From Paenibacillus larvae subsp. larvae (GTDB taxonomy: Bacteria; Bacillota; Bacilli; Paenibacillales; NBRC-103111): a DNA stretch of 64,000 nucleotides. Both the position numbers and the translations under genes were made by a program. Positions within the stretch are counted from its first letter, which is position 1. Each line of letters opens with the position of its first letter. Positions 1-8,855 of this stretch are shown here, one piece after another. Below the pieces are notes generated by a model. It saw nothing but the letters and a program-made list of their open reading frames with translations, had not been told where the DNA came from and searched no databases. The stretch covers positions 930,001 through 994,000 of the forward strand of contig NZ_CP019687.1 of the NCBI RefSeq assembly GCF_002003265.1, given 5' to 3'.

Positions 1-60
1 ATAGGCGAATTTCGTCTAATCATAACAACTTCAATATGAATAAAGTGAGGATGAATTGTA

Positions 61-480
61 TTGAAAGTCTGGAAAACTGTATTGTTTGTATTATTAAGTT
101 TGTTTCTTCTCGCTGGTTGCGGCTTATCTGAAAAAAAGACGGAACCAGCAAATAGCCTGACCAGTTTCGAAGATGTGGCAAATTATCTAAAGGCCCATAA
201 CAAATTGCCGGATAATTTCATTACAAAAAATGAAGCTAAAAAACTGGGCTGGGACCCCCAGAAAGGAAACTTGCAGAATGTTGCTCCAGGAAAAAGCATT
301 GGGGGTGATATTTATCAAAATCGTGAAGGAAAATTACCTAACAAAAAAGGAAGAGTCTTACATGAAGCGGATATCAATTATAAATCAGGCCACCGGGGTA
401 AGGACAGAATTGTATTTTCAAATGATGGTTTAATTTACAAGACGGAAGACCATTACGAAACATTTCAACAAATGAAATGA
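61..480 (+). CDS. Barnase-family secreted ribonuclease, predicted lipoprotein
   Basis: An extracellular guanyl-specific endoribonuclease of the barnase/binase family, which cleaves single-stranded RNA. After the leader, nearly the whole 139-residue product aligns by eye with barnase, including LPDNFITK, GKSIGGDIY and DHYETF. The family's catalytic Glu lies in HEADINY, the catalytic His in TEDHYETF, and the basic residues in HRGKDRIVFS. The TTG start follows a GTGAGGAT ribosome site. Oddly, the leader ends in LLAGCG, a classical lipobox, so the enzyme is predicted to be lipid-anchored, whereas the well-known barnase is freely secreted. The barstar inhibitor follows directly. Family assignment is very secure; lipidation is inferred from the motif. 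Confidence 0.95.
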   Translation: MKVWKTVLFVLLSLFLLAGCGLSEKKTEPANSLTSFEDVANYLKAHNKLPDNFITKNEAKKLGWDPQKGNLQNVAPGKSIGGDIYQNREGKLPNKKGRVLHEADINYKSGHRGKDRIVFSNDGLIYKTEDHYETFQQMK

Positions 481-500
481 ATGATAGGAGGGATTTGGGG

Positions 501-773
501 TTGCACGATATTTTATTAGATGGCAGGAAAATCGGTAACCTTGGACAACTGCATACTGTTTTGAAAGAAGCATTGGAGTTGCCCGATTATTATGGGAATA
601 ATCTTGACGCATTATGGGATTGTCTTACAGGATATGTTGCCATGCCGCTTACTATTCGGTGGGTACATTTTCAAGAAAGTGAAAAAAAGCTTGGGGATCA
701 TAGCCGGCTTTTACTTCAGCTTTTTCGGGATGCAGAAGAAGAACTGGAAGGTTTTCAACTGCTGCTTGAATAA
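501..773 (+). CDS. Barstar-like ribonuclease inhibitor
   Basis: A cytoplasmic inhibitor that binds barnase and protects the cell from enzyme not yet exported. The 90-residue protein carries the family core LPDYYGNNLDALWDCLTG, where the Tyr, Asn and Asp residues plug the barnase active site. I place the start at TTG 501 because AGGAGGG lies 8 bases upstream at 486-492 and the residues from there match the barstar N terminus. An ATG at 477 overlapping the barnase stop is open in the same frame but would add eight unmatched residues. It sits 20 bases behind the ribonuclease gene, a standard toxin/immunity pair. Confidence 0.93.
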   Translation: MHDILLDGRKIGNLGQLHTVLKEALELPDYYGNNLDALWDCLTGYVAMPLTIRWVHFQESEKKLGDHSRLLLQLFRDAEEELEGFQLLLE

Positions 774-777
774 GGAT

Positions 778-815
778 TGAACCGTTCATACCGTTGGTTT
801 GAGCGGTTCATTTTT
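778..815 (+). terminator. Rho-independent terminator after barnase-barstar
   Basis: TGAACCG at 778-784 pairs with CGGTTCA at 804-810 and is followed by TTTTT. It closes the two-gene unit. Confidence 0.75.
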
Positions 816-1230
816 AAATTCAGTTGTTATTATGACGCTGAGTTTCCCCTCCGTTTCCAATAATAAGTTTCTTCCGAAGGCAGTCTGATTTATGGTGTCG
901 CGATGGATCTTGCTCCTTATTATTGTATGCCTGATTTTAATGAGCGGAATTGGAGAGAACTTGTCGTGAACGATAGGGGCACCGAAATAGCCAATAAGTG
1001 TACTAAGAAAGTAAAAAGAACCCCCCGCACAGGGCTGGGGGGAAGAGGGGTGACAATGTTAGGAAATACCAGGATTATCATATTCAAATAAAATAAACAA
1101 TGTTACCTCGAAGGGACTAATATAACTTGTACTTATCCTTTTTCCGTGACCTACTCCGTACATATTTTTATTTTTTGGGGAAATTCTTAATGTGGAATGG
1201 TCTTGTAGTTAAACCCCTGATAACCAGTAT
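816..1230. other. Intergenic region with a G/C hairpin and one possible micro-ORF
   Basis: No convincing gene. CCCCCC at 1021-1026 pairs with GGGGGG at 1037-1042. Read on the minus strand the stem is followed by TTCTTTTTA, so it could be a minus-strand terminator, but no minus-strand gene precedes it. A 25-codon frame at 892-969 would encode a mostly hydrophobic peptide with only a weak GAAGG site upstream. I do not call it a gene. Confidence 0.4.
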
Positions 1231-1244
1231 AAGGAGGCATTGCT

Positions 1245-2362
1245 TTGTTCCGTTTGTTTGTTTTAATTGGGATCACACTAATTGTCGGGTTGGCACCGCT
1301 GAATGCTTATGCGTTAAATGAACAACAGGATAAGGTAAAAGAGGAAATCACGCTTTTCTTGCAGCAGTTATACAAAGACCGAAACTCCTTTCTAATAAAT
1401 CGGCTCCCCGAAACGATAAATAAGTATTATGTCCAGAATTTAAGGGGAAGTCGTTATGCTTACCAAATGGAACTCAAACGCGGCCAGTATATCAATTCGT
1501 GGGCAGATAAACGTGGTATAAGTCTTACGGAGGCGGTACCCGAAATACGAATCACCCGGATTAAAAGAGATGGGGAATTGGCAAAAATTTCTTTGGTGCA
1601 ATCAGCAAAAATATCTTATGGCTACAAAGAACTTGACCTGCCGCCACAATCGTTTGGAGTCGGTACACGACATGCATTGACAGTAAAAAAGACAGACGGC
1701 AATTGGAAAGTACTACGTGAGTGGTATTTGGATCCGCTTGAAGAAAACCCGGATTTAATACCCGATCCACCGGCCGGATTTCCTCATCCTTTTGCCAATA
1801 GTGATTCTATACAAGCAAACAATAAAGGAAATAAATACAACCGTGAACATGCGGTAGAATATGCCAATAAATATGCGGGTTTAGCCTGGGGAGCCGGGAA
1901 TAATAACCGGTATAACCGCAAGTACAAAGATTACACATCCTTGGGTGGCGACTGTACTAATTTTGTATCCCAGGTACTTGGGGATACAAAAGAAGGCGGC
2001 GGATTACGCATGAACGGTGCTTGGGGATATTGGGGAGGCGGAAGCCGGGCATGGGTACAAACTGATGCTTTTAAAAATTACTTGCTTTATTCCGGGTACG
2101 GGCGTCTGATTGCAAAGGGAGATTTTATGGAAGTTACCCGATCCAATGATAAATTTCCTGATGGTGCAATTGCTAAATTACAACCAGGTGATGTTATTGG
2201 TTACATATTGGAGGGGATGTTGACCATTTTTCAGTTGTAATCGGACATGATGCGAAAGGATATCCTTTAGTCAACTCTCATACTGCAGACCGTTATCGTG
2301 TCCCGTTTGACCTTGGCTGGGATAAATCAACTAAGTATCTTCTTATTCATATCAATGATTAA
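1245..2362 (+). CDS. Secreted amidase-domain protein (Amidase_6-like), one frameshift
   Basis: An exported protein with a C-terminal papain-like 'putative amidase' domain (Pfam Amidase_6 type), likely acting on cell-wall peptide or amide bonds. A TTG start 7 bases after AAGGAGG opens a signal peptide ending near NAYA. A spacer region follows, then the domain: YNREHAVEYANKY, GGDCTNFVSQ with the presumed catalytic Cys, DHFSVVIGHD with the His, and NSHTADRYR. The frame breaks near 2213-2216: adding one G to GGGG joins EGMLTIF to GDVDHFSVV and carries on to the stop at 2360-2362. The substrate is unknown. It ends 78 bases before a SpoVB-like gene on the same strand. Confidence 0.8.
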
Positions 2363-2440
2363 TTGGGAAGCTGCAGAAAGTCTACCTCTACAATCTTGTT
2401 CATATAATCAAAGAAGACAAGGTTATACCGGGGTGAGAAG

Positions 2441-3957
2441 ATGCAACTTCCTTCCTTTATTAAACAAACGGCGTTACGAACAAGTGTAATTTTTCTTGTT
2501 AAAATCATTGGCTTCACAGTTCGCATCCCCTTGTTCCGGATACTGGGTTCTGAAGGAACAGGGATTTACCAAATTGTTTATTCCGTTTACGGATTTGTGC
2601 TAACGTTACTTACCGGTGGTTTCCCAACATCATTAGCACTAACCACTGCCAAAAATAAACAGCGCGGCCGGCGACTATTCAAAGGTTTGGTTATACCTTT
2701 TTTAGTTTTTGGCGGAATTTCAAGTTTGATTTGCTATGCATTAGCCCCCAAACCGCCCGTTTGCTCGGGGATAGTCAATTAGAGTTTCCTATCCGCTGTT
2801 TAGCGCCAGCACTTTTGGTTGTACCGCTGCTTCAATTATTCCGCGGTTTTCTTCAAGGCATCGAATTTTACGGGTATATAGCCGCTTCTGAATTAATTGA
2901 ACAAACTGTCAGGGTAAGTACCATGCTTTTATTTGTTCTATTATGGATCAATTATGGCACCCACGCTGCGGCAGGGGGAGCTGTTTTTGGTGCTTGCACG
3001 GGGGCTATTGCTGCTTTATGGTTTCTTTGGCTCACGATATACAAGAAAGGATTGATGAACGGCATTTCTGAAAATTCAAACCGCCCATCCTTCATAGTTG
3101 GATCAGGGATCCTATTATTACTGAAAACATCATTTGCTATCAGTTTAACACGGTTAATTATGCCGGCAGCCGATTTTCTCGATGCACTAATCATACCAAA
3201 CAGGTTACAGGAATCTGGCCTGAACCAATCAGATGCCATTTCTATTTATGGGGAAATATTCGGAATGGCATCAATTATCGTATATATGCCTACTATTTTA
3301 ACGGCAGCATTATCCTATACGATTGCTGCAAAATTGGCAGCAGACTGGCAGAACAATAATAAGGACAGCTTTGTTGAACGCTCCAGATTATCCATAGAAA
3401 TCGGTTGGCTTAGCGGCATTGCTTCCATGTTATTTTTCTTTTTTCACGCTGATGAGCTTTCTGTGTTCATTTTCGGTAATAGCTCAGCCGCCAAAGCAAT
3501 CCGTTTTATGGCCTTTGCTCCTTTGATTGCGGGTATACGGGAATTAATCACAACCGTCCTTTGGGCATCCGATTTCAAAAGAGCCCCTCTTACAGGATTA
3601 ATACTTGGCCTTATTTGTTCGACTGTTTTGGGTTATTATTTAACGGCTATTCCGGGATTCGGTTATGCGGGTGCCGCGATAAGCGTACTTGTTTTGGAAT
3701 TAACGGCTTTACTTTGGAATGTTGCTGTTCTACAAAAACGATGCAAAGGTGCTTTTCCTGTCCTGCTATTATCGGCTGATTTGCTTTTATTAGTAACAAT
3801 AGGCTTTCTTTGTACTAAACAAGAATTTTCTATCCTGCATAACGGCATATTGGGATCAATCCGGTCTTTTGAAAATATTTTAATTTTTACCGGTTGTATT
3901 ATTCTATACATACTCATCAGATTTTGGAGGATAACCAAGAGAAGAAATGAGATATAG
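2441..3957 (+). CDS. SpoVB-like oligosaccharide/lipid flippase, one frameshift
   Basis: A polytopic membrane protein of the MATE/PST polysaccharide-transporter superfamily, closest in feel to SpoVB, which supports spore-cortex synthesis and is thought to flip lipid-linked precursors. The N terminus (IKQTALRTSVIFLVKIIGF, RILGSEGTGIYQ) and about a dozen hydrophobic segments fit, and the restored length near 505 residues is normal. The frame breaks near 2747: one more A in the AAA after CCCCC gives APKTARLLGDSQLEF and a continuous frame to 3957. It starts with ATG behind GGGGTGAG. The next gene is pdaA, another spore-cortex function, which supports a sporulation role. Other flippases of this superfamily cannot be excluded. 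Confidence 0.75.
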
Positions 3958-4070
3958 CAGAAACAATTGATTTGAGGGTCATAAAAATAAAGTTAAACTG
4001 AATACAACAAATCGCTTAGTGGCATATTACTTCCAGAGTCATAGTTCATGATAATGGAGGAATTGCATCA

Positions 4071-4856
4071 ATGAAACGGAATACCTTGCTTTTTACATTA
4101 ATGGCGCTATTCATTTTCCTGTTTCCTTTAGTTGTGGAAGCCGCTGAAAAAGAAAATCATCCGTACCATTTTGGATTCAAAAAAAGCAAAAATGGCAAAC
4201 TTCCTTCTATTGACCAGGAGGGATTTAAAGATATTATCCAGAAACATGGAGCTATTTTTTTGGGGGACACAGGCCAAAAGGAACTTTTTCTTACATTCGA
4301 CAACGGTTATGAAAATGGAAATACAGGCAAAGTTTTAGATGTTTTAAAGGAAAAAAGGGTTCAAGCAGTCTTCTTTGTTACCGGGCATTTTGTAAAAGAC
4401 CAGCCGGATTTAGTGAAACGAATGGTTGATGAAGGCCACCTTGTAGGTAATCATTCGTGGAGCCATCCCGATATGACCCAAATTTCCACTGATAAAATAA
4501 GGGATGAGCTTGATAGAGTTAAGCAGGAAGTCACAAGTTTAACGGGACAAAAAGAGATGCATTTTTTGCGTCCGCCAAGAGGGATATTTAGCGACCGGAT
4601 ACTGGCAGCCAGCAGGGAATTGGGGTATACCAACGTCTTTTGGTCCCTTGCCTATAAAGATTGGGATATAAGAGATCAAAAAGGATGGAACTATGCATAC
4701 AAAAAGGTCATGGATCAACTTCACCCGGGTGCGGTCATTTTGCTTCATTCGGTTTCTAAGGATAACAAAGAGGCTCTGGGCAGAATCATTGACAATGCAA
4801 GAAAACAAGGGTATGAATTTAAAAGGCTGGATAAATTGACATCAAAAAATTACTGA
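4071..4856 (+). CDS. pdaA: PdaA-type polysaccharide deacetylase (spore cortex delta-lactam)
   Basis: A carbohydrate esterase family 4 enzyme. PdaA removes the acetyl group from muramic acid so that muramic-delta-lactam can form in the spore cortex, a requirement for germination. The signal peptide ends near VEAAEK. The NodB-domain motifs are all visible: TFDNGYENG (the PdaA variant of TFDDGP), HSWSHPD with the two metal-binding His, RPPRG, and LLHSVS near the end. ATG 4071 follows TGGAGG. Length (261 residues) matches PdaA. It acts in the forespore or intermembrane space. The neighbouring flippase is also a likely sporulation gene. Confidence 0.93.
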   Translation: MKRNTLLFTLMALFIFLFPLVVEAAEKENHPYHFGFKKSKNGKLPSIDQEGFKDIIQKHGAIFLGDTGQKELFLTFDNGYENGNTGKVLDVLKEKRVQAVFFVTGHFVKDQPDLVKRMVDEGHLVGNHSWSHPDMTQISTDKIRDELDRVKQEVTSLTGQKEMHFLRPPRGIFSDRILAASRELGYTNVFWSLAYKDWDIRDQKGWNYAYKKVMDQLHPGAVILLHSVSKDNKEALGRIIDNARKQGYEFKRLDKLTSKNY

Positions 4857-4911
4857 ATTCACCTGCAAGAACTTTTCACTGTTTTTTGTTTTATTGAAAG
4901 GAGATTCACTT

Positions 4912-5646
4912 TTGATCAAACTTGTATTGATTCGTCATGGACAAAGCATATGGAATCTTGAAAATAGGTTTACCGGATGGACAGATGTAGACCTGTCCCC
5001 CAATGGACTCAACGAAGCGAGAGAAGCGGGAATCATTTTAAGAAAAAACGGATTTTCATTTGATATTGCTTACACATCTGTTTTAAAAAGGGCCATTCGA
5101 ACATTGTGGATTTGCCTTCATGAATTGGATCTTGTATGGATTCCGGTCCACAAAACATGGCGTTTAAATGAAAGGCATTATGGGGCCCTTCAAGGGTTAA
5201 ACAAAGCAGAAACAGCAAAAAAATATGGAGAAGACCAGGTCCGGTTATGGAGAAGATCAACAAATGTCCGCCCTCCAGCCCTTACAAAAAATGATGAAAG
5301 ATACGAAGCTGCTCATCCAAAATATAAAGGATTAAAGGAAGGGGAATTTCCTCTTACGGAAAATCTCGAAGATACAGAACGAAGAGTTTTGTTTTATTGG
5401 GATGAAGAAATTGCGCCAAACTTGAAAAAAGGAAAAAAAGTGATCATCTCAGCTCATGGCAATACACTACGGGCACTTGTTCAATACTTGGATGATAGAT
5501 CGCCTGACGGTATAGCAAGCTTAAATATTCCAACCGGTATACCCCTAGTTTATGAATTAGATGATCATTTAAAACCGGTTCGTCACTATTACTTGAATAG
5601 AGAGGGGGAAATTCCTGAAGGGGAGATTCCGAAGCATATGGAATAA
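4912..5646 (+). CDS. gpmA: 2,3-bisphosphoglycerate-dependent phosphoglycerate mutase
   Basis: Interconverts 3- and 2-phosphoglycerate in glycolysis through a phospho-histidine. [10 protein letters not shown] carries the phosphorylated His, LNERHYG the catalytic Glu, and [10 protein letters not shown] the second His. [15 protein letters not shown] and [16 protein letters not shown] are typical of the GpmA branch. I choose TTG 4912 because AAAGGAG lies 8 bases upstream (4897-4903) and [10 protein letters not shown] is the usual N terminus; an upstream in-frame TTG would place the ribosome site inside the gene. No other glycolytic gene is nearby. A strong terminator lies about 110 bases downstream. 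Confidence 0.95.
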   Translation: MIKLVLIRHGQSIWNLENRFTGWTDVDLSPNGLNEAREAGIILRKNGFSFDIAYTSVLKRAIRTLWICLHELDLVWIPVHKTWRLNERHYGALQGLNKAETAKKYGEDQVRLWRRSTNVRPPALTKNDERYEAAHPKYKGLKEGEFPLTENLEDTERRVLFYWDEEIAPNLKKGKKVIISAHGNTLRALVQYLDDRSPDGIASLNIPTGIPLVYELDDHLKPVRHYYLNREGEIPEGEIPKHME

Positions 5647-5754
5647 ATTCAGGAATAAAAGTAAACTAGTCATGTAATAAGCCGACGAATCAACAGAAGA
5701 TGGGGGTAATCGGGTACCTGAAAGAATCTATTCGAATAATTAACTCCGGTGACT

Positions 5755-5808
5755 AAAGGGTGCAAGTTCTTGTCTTTCGATCAGGACAAAAACTTGCACC
5801 CTTTTGAA
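5755..5808. terminator. Bidirectional terminator between gpmA and a minus-strand gene
   Basis: AAAGGGTGCAAGTT at 5755-5768 pairs perfectly with AACTTGCACCCTTT at 5791-5804. An inner TTGTC/GGACAA stem extends it, and A and T flanks let it serve both converging genes. Confidence 0.85.
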
Positions 5809-5836
5809 AACTTAGCTTAAGTATTAGCCTTTAGGC

Positions 5837-6205
5837 TTAGTAGATCCTAACTCTTATTCCGAAAATTTTACTACCGATTCCGTTATTATGTGTTACTTTT
5901 ACTGTGTATTTTCCTTCTTTATTTGGAGTAAAGTAAACAGTCTTTTCGAACCCGCTTTTGGTATTATAGGATGAGATAGTATTTCCATTTGGATCGACAA
6001 TTTTTACTGTCAGTCCGGTCTTCGTATAATCATTGATGTGGAAACGGCCTTCATTGCCATCACTTTTAGAGTAGTAGAAAGAATCTTTCCATTCACCATC
6101 GCTATCTAGTTTTTGGTCACCATCGATTACTATGGCTGCCATTGCACTCATGGGTAGAGCTATAGATAATACCAGTGTCAGCAAAAATAGAACACCTTTC
6201 TTCAT
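5837..6205 (-). CDS. Small secreted protein of unknown function
   Basis: I do not recognise a named family. The 122-residue product has a clear signal peptide (MKKGVLFLLTLVLSIALP, cleavage near AMA) behind a strong AAGGAGGTGAG site. The mature part is short-strand rich, with GLTVKIVDPNGNTISSYN and KEGKYTVKVTHNN, which suggests a single beta-sandwich domain such as the pre-peptidase C-terminal or CARDB folds. It has no Cys in the mature region and no cell-wall anchor. It stands alone between a terminator and a relic region. Extracellular location is inferred. Confidence 0.7.
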   Translation of the reverse strand: MKKGVLFLLTLVLSIALPMSAMAAIVIDGDQKLDSDGEWKDSFYYSKSDGNEGRFHINDYTKTGLTVKIVDPNGNTISSYNTKSGFEKTVYFTPNKEGKYTVKVTHNNGIGSKIFGIRVRIY

Positions 6206-6399
6206 ATTTTCTCACCTCCTTCCAACAACTAGTAGATGAAATCATATAAAAGTATATTCCATCTAAAAAATAACATATATTAGAAAATATGTAAATACAA
6301 TCGGTGAAAATATTTAAATAAATACCAATAAATGTCTGCCATTGCTCATAAGTCGTATTTTGTTGCTGGAAGTTAAATAAAAAATTTTTGGAGGGTATT

Positions 6400-6550
6400 A
6401 GCATTGCAGGATTTCCTTCCATTGCGATGGCTTATTTTGAACGAAGAATTTTCTCCGAAGGCAATCGGGATGGGGGTCTATGTAGCGGGAACGGCTTTAG
6501 GCGGTTTTTTGGGCTGGGTCATCATTGGGGGACTGACGGATTTATTATAA
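6400..6550 (+). pseudogene. Fragment of an MFS transporter
   Basis: Two short stretches in different frames match one conserved MFS segment: AGFPSIAMAY, then LNEEFSPKAIGMGVYVAGTA and GGFLGWVIIGGLTD before a stop at 6548-6550. The family pattern (substrate-loop, SP.AIG...Y..G...GG..GR.I.G.L.D) is plain, but more than 80% of the protein is missing. Confidence 0.55.
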
Positions 6551-6559
6551 GCAGGGAAG

Positions 6560-6673
6560 GAATTTGAGCCCAAGGCTAAAAGGGCAGTTCCAGGTTCTGC
6601 CGGCAGGATCATTTCAGTTTATGTACGGGACCCGGATGAGAATTTGGTTGAGGTATCCAATTACATGGAATAA
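6560..6673 (+). pseudogene. C-terminal fragment of a glyoxalase/VOC-fold protein
   Basis: An open stretch reads VPGSAGRIISVYVRDPDENL and then VEVSNYME before a stop. The VYVRDPDxNLVEVSNY pattern is the hallmark C terminus of VOC-superfamily metalloenzymes, whose Glu binds metal. No N-terminal part is present and no start is visible. It sits 10 bases behind the MFS scrap. Confidence 0.6.
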
Positions 6674-6803
6674 TTCTGGTTCGGGAAAGTATAATTGCAC
6701 ATTTCTCAAAAGGTCCAAGCATCTGTTTGATTTACACCATAAAATAAATTAAATTTTCTATTTTTTTAGAAAGGAATAGGCGGTTTTCCGCTAAGGTGGC
6801 CTG

Positions 6804-6905
6804 ATGAAAAATATCGGTACAATTCTGCTTCTTCTCATTCTGTTCATTCTTCTGGTCATCGTACTTTGTACAATGACTAGGCACCCGTATCCTTATTTTA
6901 GATAG
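6804..6905 (+). CDS. Small hydrophobic peptide (33 residues)
   Basis: ATG 6804 follows AAGGTGG by 4 bases. The peptide begins MKNIGTILLLLILFILLVIV and ends RHPYPYFR. One predicted membrane segment with a short polar tail is reminiscent of the small YjcZ-like sporulation proteins of Bacillales, although the Gly/Tyr-rich head of that family is missing. I cannot name it. The ribosome site and strong amphipathic composition argue that it may be real. Confidence 0.4.
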   Translation: MKNIGTILLLLILFILLVIVLCTMTRHPYPYFR

Positions 6906-7187
6906 CTTTTTCTTATTCCGATTCCTTCCTCAATGTTTAAGAATAAGGCTAACAGCCTTGGTCTGGTTAAAAACCAAACTGAGGTTGTTTATTCAGGCAT
7001 AATGCCTTGATTTTGTGTTTTTTAGCTAAAGTAATTTGCTTTCCCGCAACTTATTTTCCAAGGAATAATGGTTTTCCATTTGTCTTACTTTTAGAGATCG
7101 ACTCAAAACTGTTTCTCTAGACCCACACGAATTTGATCCGGTACAATGTCAAAGTACTGTATCGAAAGTGGAGGAGGATAGCATGTT

Positions 7188-8084
7188 ATGAATAATTTAT
7201 CTTCATTACTTGCATTATGGATTAGTCTTATAAGCAATGTAGTGCTGACTGCATTAAAAATTGTCGTTGGATATTTATTCAACAGCCAAGTGCTTATTGC
7301 TGACGGTATTCATAATGCCGGTGATGTGATTGCCACTTTCGCAGCACTAACCTCTTCAATGGTGTCGAAGAAACCTGCTGATGCAGACCATCCATACGGT
7401 CACGGTAAAGCAGAGGTCATTGCTTCAGCCATTGTTGCAATTATTCTGGCTATGGCAGCTGTTTTGATGGTCTTTAAATCTGTAGAAGTCCTATTTGAGC
7501 CGGCAGCAGAAGCCAGTATCATTGCATTAATTGCTGCGTTCATCTCCTTAATATGGAAGCAAGGCCTCTATATATATTGTATCCGTCTTGGGAAAACACA
7601 AAGAAGTAAAAGTTTGACCGCAACCGCAAACGACCATCTTGCTGATGTATATGCCTCTACTGCTGCTGTAGCAGGAATTGGTGCTACATTAATTGGTGAG
7701 CGTTATGGTATTCCCTTCACTCAATATGGAGACCCGATTGCAGGAATGATCGTGTCCTATTTTGTTCTGAAATTAGCTTATGAAATGGGAAAGGAATCTA
7801 TTGGGATCCTAATGGAAAAAAATCTGCCTTCAGAACAATTGATTCAATTGGAGGATATAGTCCGATCGATCCCACAAGTTAAACGAATTGATCGAATTCG
7901 GGCAAGGGAACACGGCCATTATATTCTTGTTGATATAAGGGTGAGCATTTCGAACGATTTGACAATTCAAGAAGGCCATGACATTAGCCGCTTGATCAAG
8001 AATTCCATAAAAAATCAAATTCAGGATGTTGAAGAAGTAATGGTGCATTTAAACCCATGGTATGAAGAGAATGTAACATCTTAA
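7188..8084 (+). CDS. Cation diffusion facilitator family transporter
   Basis: A proton-coupled divalent-metal exporter in the cytoplasmic membrane. ADGIHNAGDVIA and ANDHLADVYAS supply the paired His/Asp metal site of transmembrane helices 2 and 5, DHPYGHGKAE is the family signature loop, and a C-terminal ferredoxin-like dimerisation domain starts around residue 210 (RIRAREHGHYILVDI). Length 298 is normal. The sequence most resembles the MneP/MneS manganese exporters of Bacillus, but metal choice cannot be settled by eye. A GAGGAGG site precedes ATG 7188; another ATG at 7183 leads straight to a stop. No metal-regulator site was recognised. Confidence 0.9.
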   Translation: MNNLSSLLALWISLISNVVLTALKIVVGYLFNSQVLIADGIHNAGDVIATFAALTSSMVSKKPADADHPYGHGKAEVIASAIVAIILAMAAVLMVFKSVEVLFEPAAEASIIALIAAFISLIWKQGLYIYCIRLGKTQRSKSLTATANDHLADVYASTAAVAGIGATLIGERYGIPFTQYGDPIAGMIVSYFVLKLAYEMGKESIGILMEKNLPSEQLIQLEDIVRSIPQVKRIDRIRAREHGHYILVDIRVSISNDLTIQEGHDISRLIKNSIKNQIQDVEEVMVHLNPWYEENVTS

Positions 8085-8208
8085 AAAACATCTGTAAAAT
8101 AGAATTTGGCTATTTAAGGAAGAGGAAGAAAAACTGAAATTTCCAGACATGAATTTTTATTTCCCACGACAAAATAAAAGTATCATCATTCATGAAGGGG
8201 AAATTTTC

Positions 8209-8772
8209 ATGCGGGTAAAAACAATCGCTATGTCCATTTGGAATATTATAGATCCTATCTATTATTCCTTTAGCAGATTAAAGTGTATTGGACAGCAAGG
8301 ACGAAAGAGTACATTTCGGGTCAGACTGACCTTTTACAGAGGACGAGATATAACTTTATCCGACGGAACCCGAATTAACAAAGGCGATATTTTGTTGAAG
8401 CTTCATTTGCATAATGTCATTCTTTTAAAGAACATGAATTCTTTACAAAATGAAATCGCAAAGGGAAGACTTCTTTACCGAATGGTTCTAAACTCGTTGC
8501 CGGATCTTGCAGAATATGTACATAACCATCCAAAATCCCGGGAAATCAAAGGAATTATCGGGATTACGATGCTAAACAGAGGATGTGGCAGCTTAGGTTT
8601 TGAAACCATCCCTATCTCCAGCAAAATATATAAATGGTGCAAATGTATAACCATGCTGCCAATCTATTTCCTATCTGCCCGTTCCCCGTTAAAATTTATA
8701 AAAAAGCAGGCTCCCATGTATTTATTTATGTCCAAACATGTTCTTTTGAATAAATACGGGAAAATCACCTAG
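8209..8772 (+). CDS. YkoP-like protein of unknown function
   Basis: Resembles the YkoP family found in Bacillus and Paenibacillus. Recognisable pieces are DPIYYSFSRLKCIG, FRVRLTFYRGRDITLSDGT, KLHLHNVILLK, LPDLAEYV and GITMLNRGCGSLGFE. The family has no settled function to my knowledge; the HLHN motif could be catalytic or metal binding, but that is a guess. I choose ATG 8209 because GAAGGGG lies 8 bases upstream and similarity begins there; an in-frame ATG at 8149 would add 20 unmatched residues. It ends inside a terminator stem and converges with a phosphodiesterase gene. Confidence 0.65.
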   Translation: MRVKTIAMSIWNIIDPIYYSFSRLKCIGQQGRKSTFRVRLTFYRGRDITLSDGTRINKGDILLKLHLHNVILLKNMNSLQNEIAKGRLLYRMVLNSLPDLAEYVHNHPKSREIKGIIGITMLNRGCGSLGFETIPISSKIYKWCKCITMLPIYFLSARSPLKFIKKQAPMYLFMSKHVLLNKYGKIT

Positions 8773-8798
8773 AACTGCATAAGCTTAGGTGATTTTTT
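8761..8798. terminator. Terminator overlapping the ykoP-like stop codon
   Basis: AAAATCACCTA at 8761-8771 pairs with TAGGTGATTTT at 8786-8796 and ends in a T run. The A/T symmetry suits both converging genes. The TAG stop of the plus-strand gene is part of the stem. Confidence 0.85.
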
Positions 8799-8855
8799 AA
8801 CGCCGGAACTTTTTCCATTGAAAAATTTAGATTCATTCAGCGAAATGTATAAACC

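Noticed and set aside
903-1091. 62-codon frame after barstar
   Set aside because: No ribosome site; contains the G/C hairpin and low-complexity residues.
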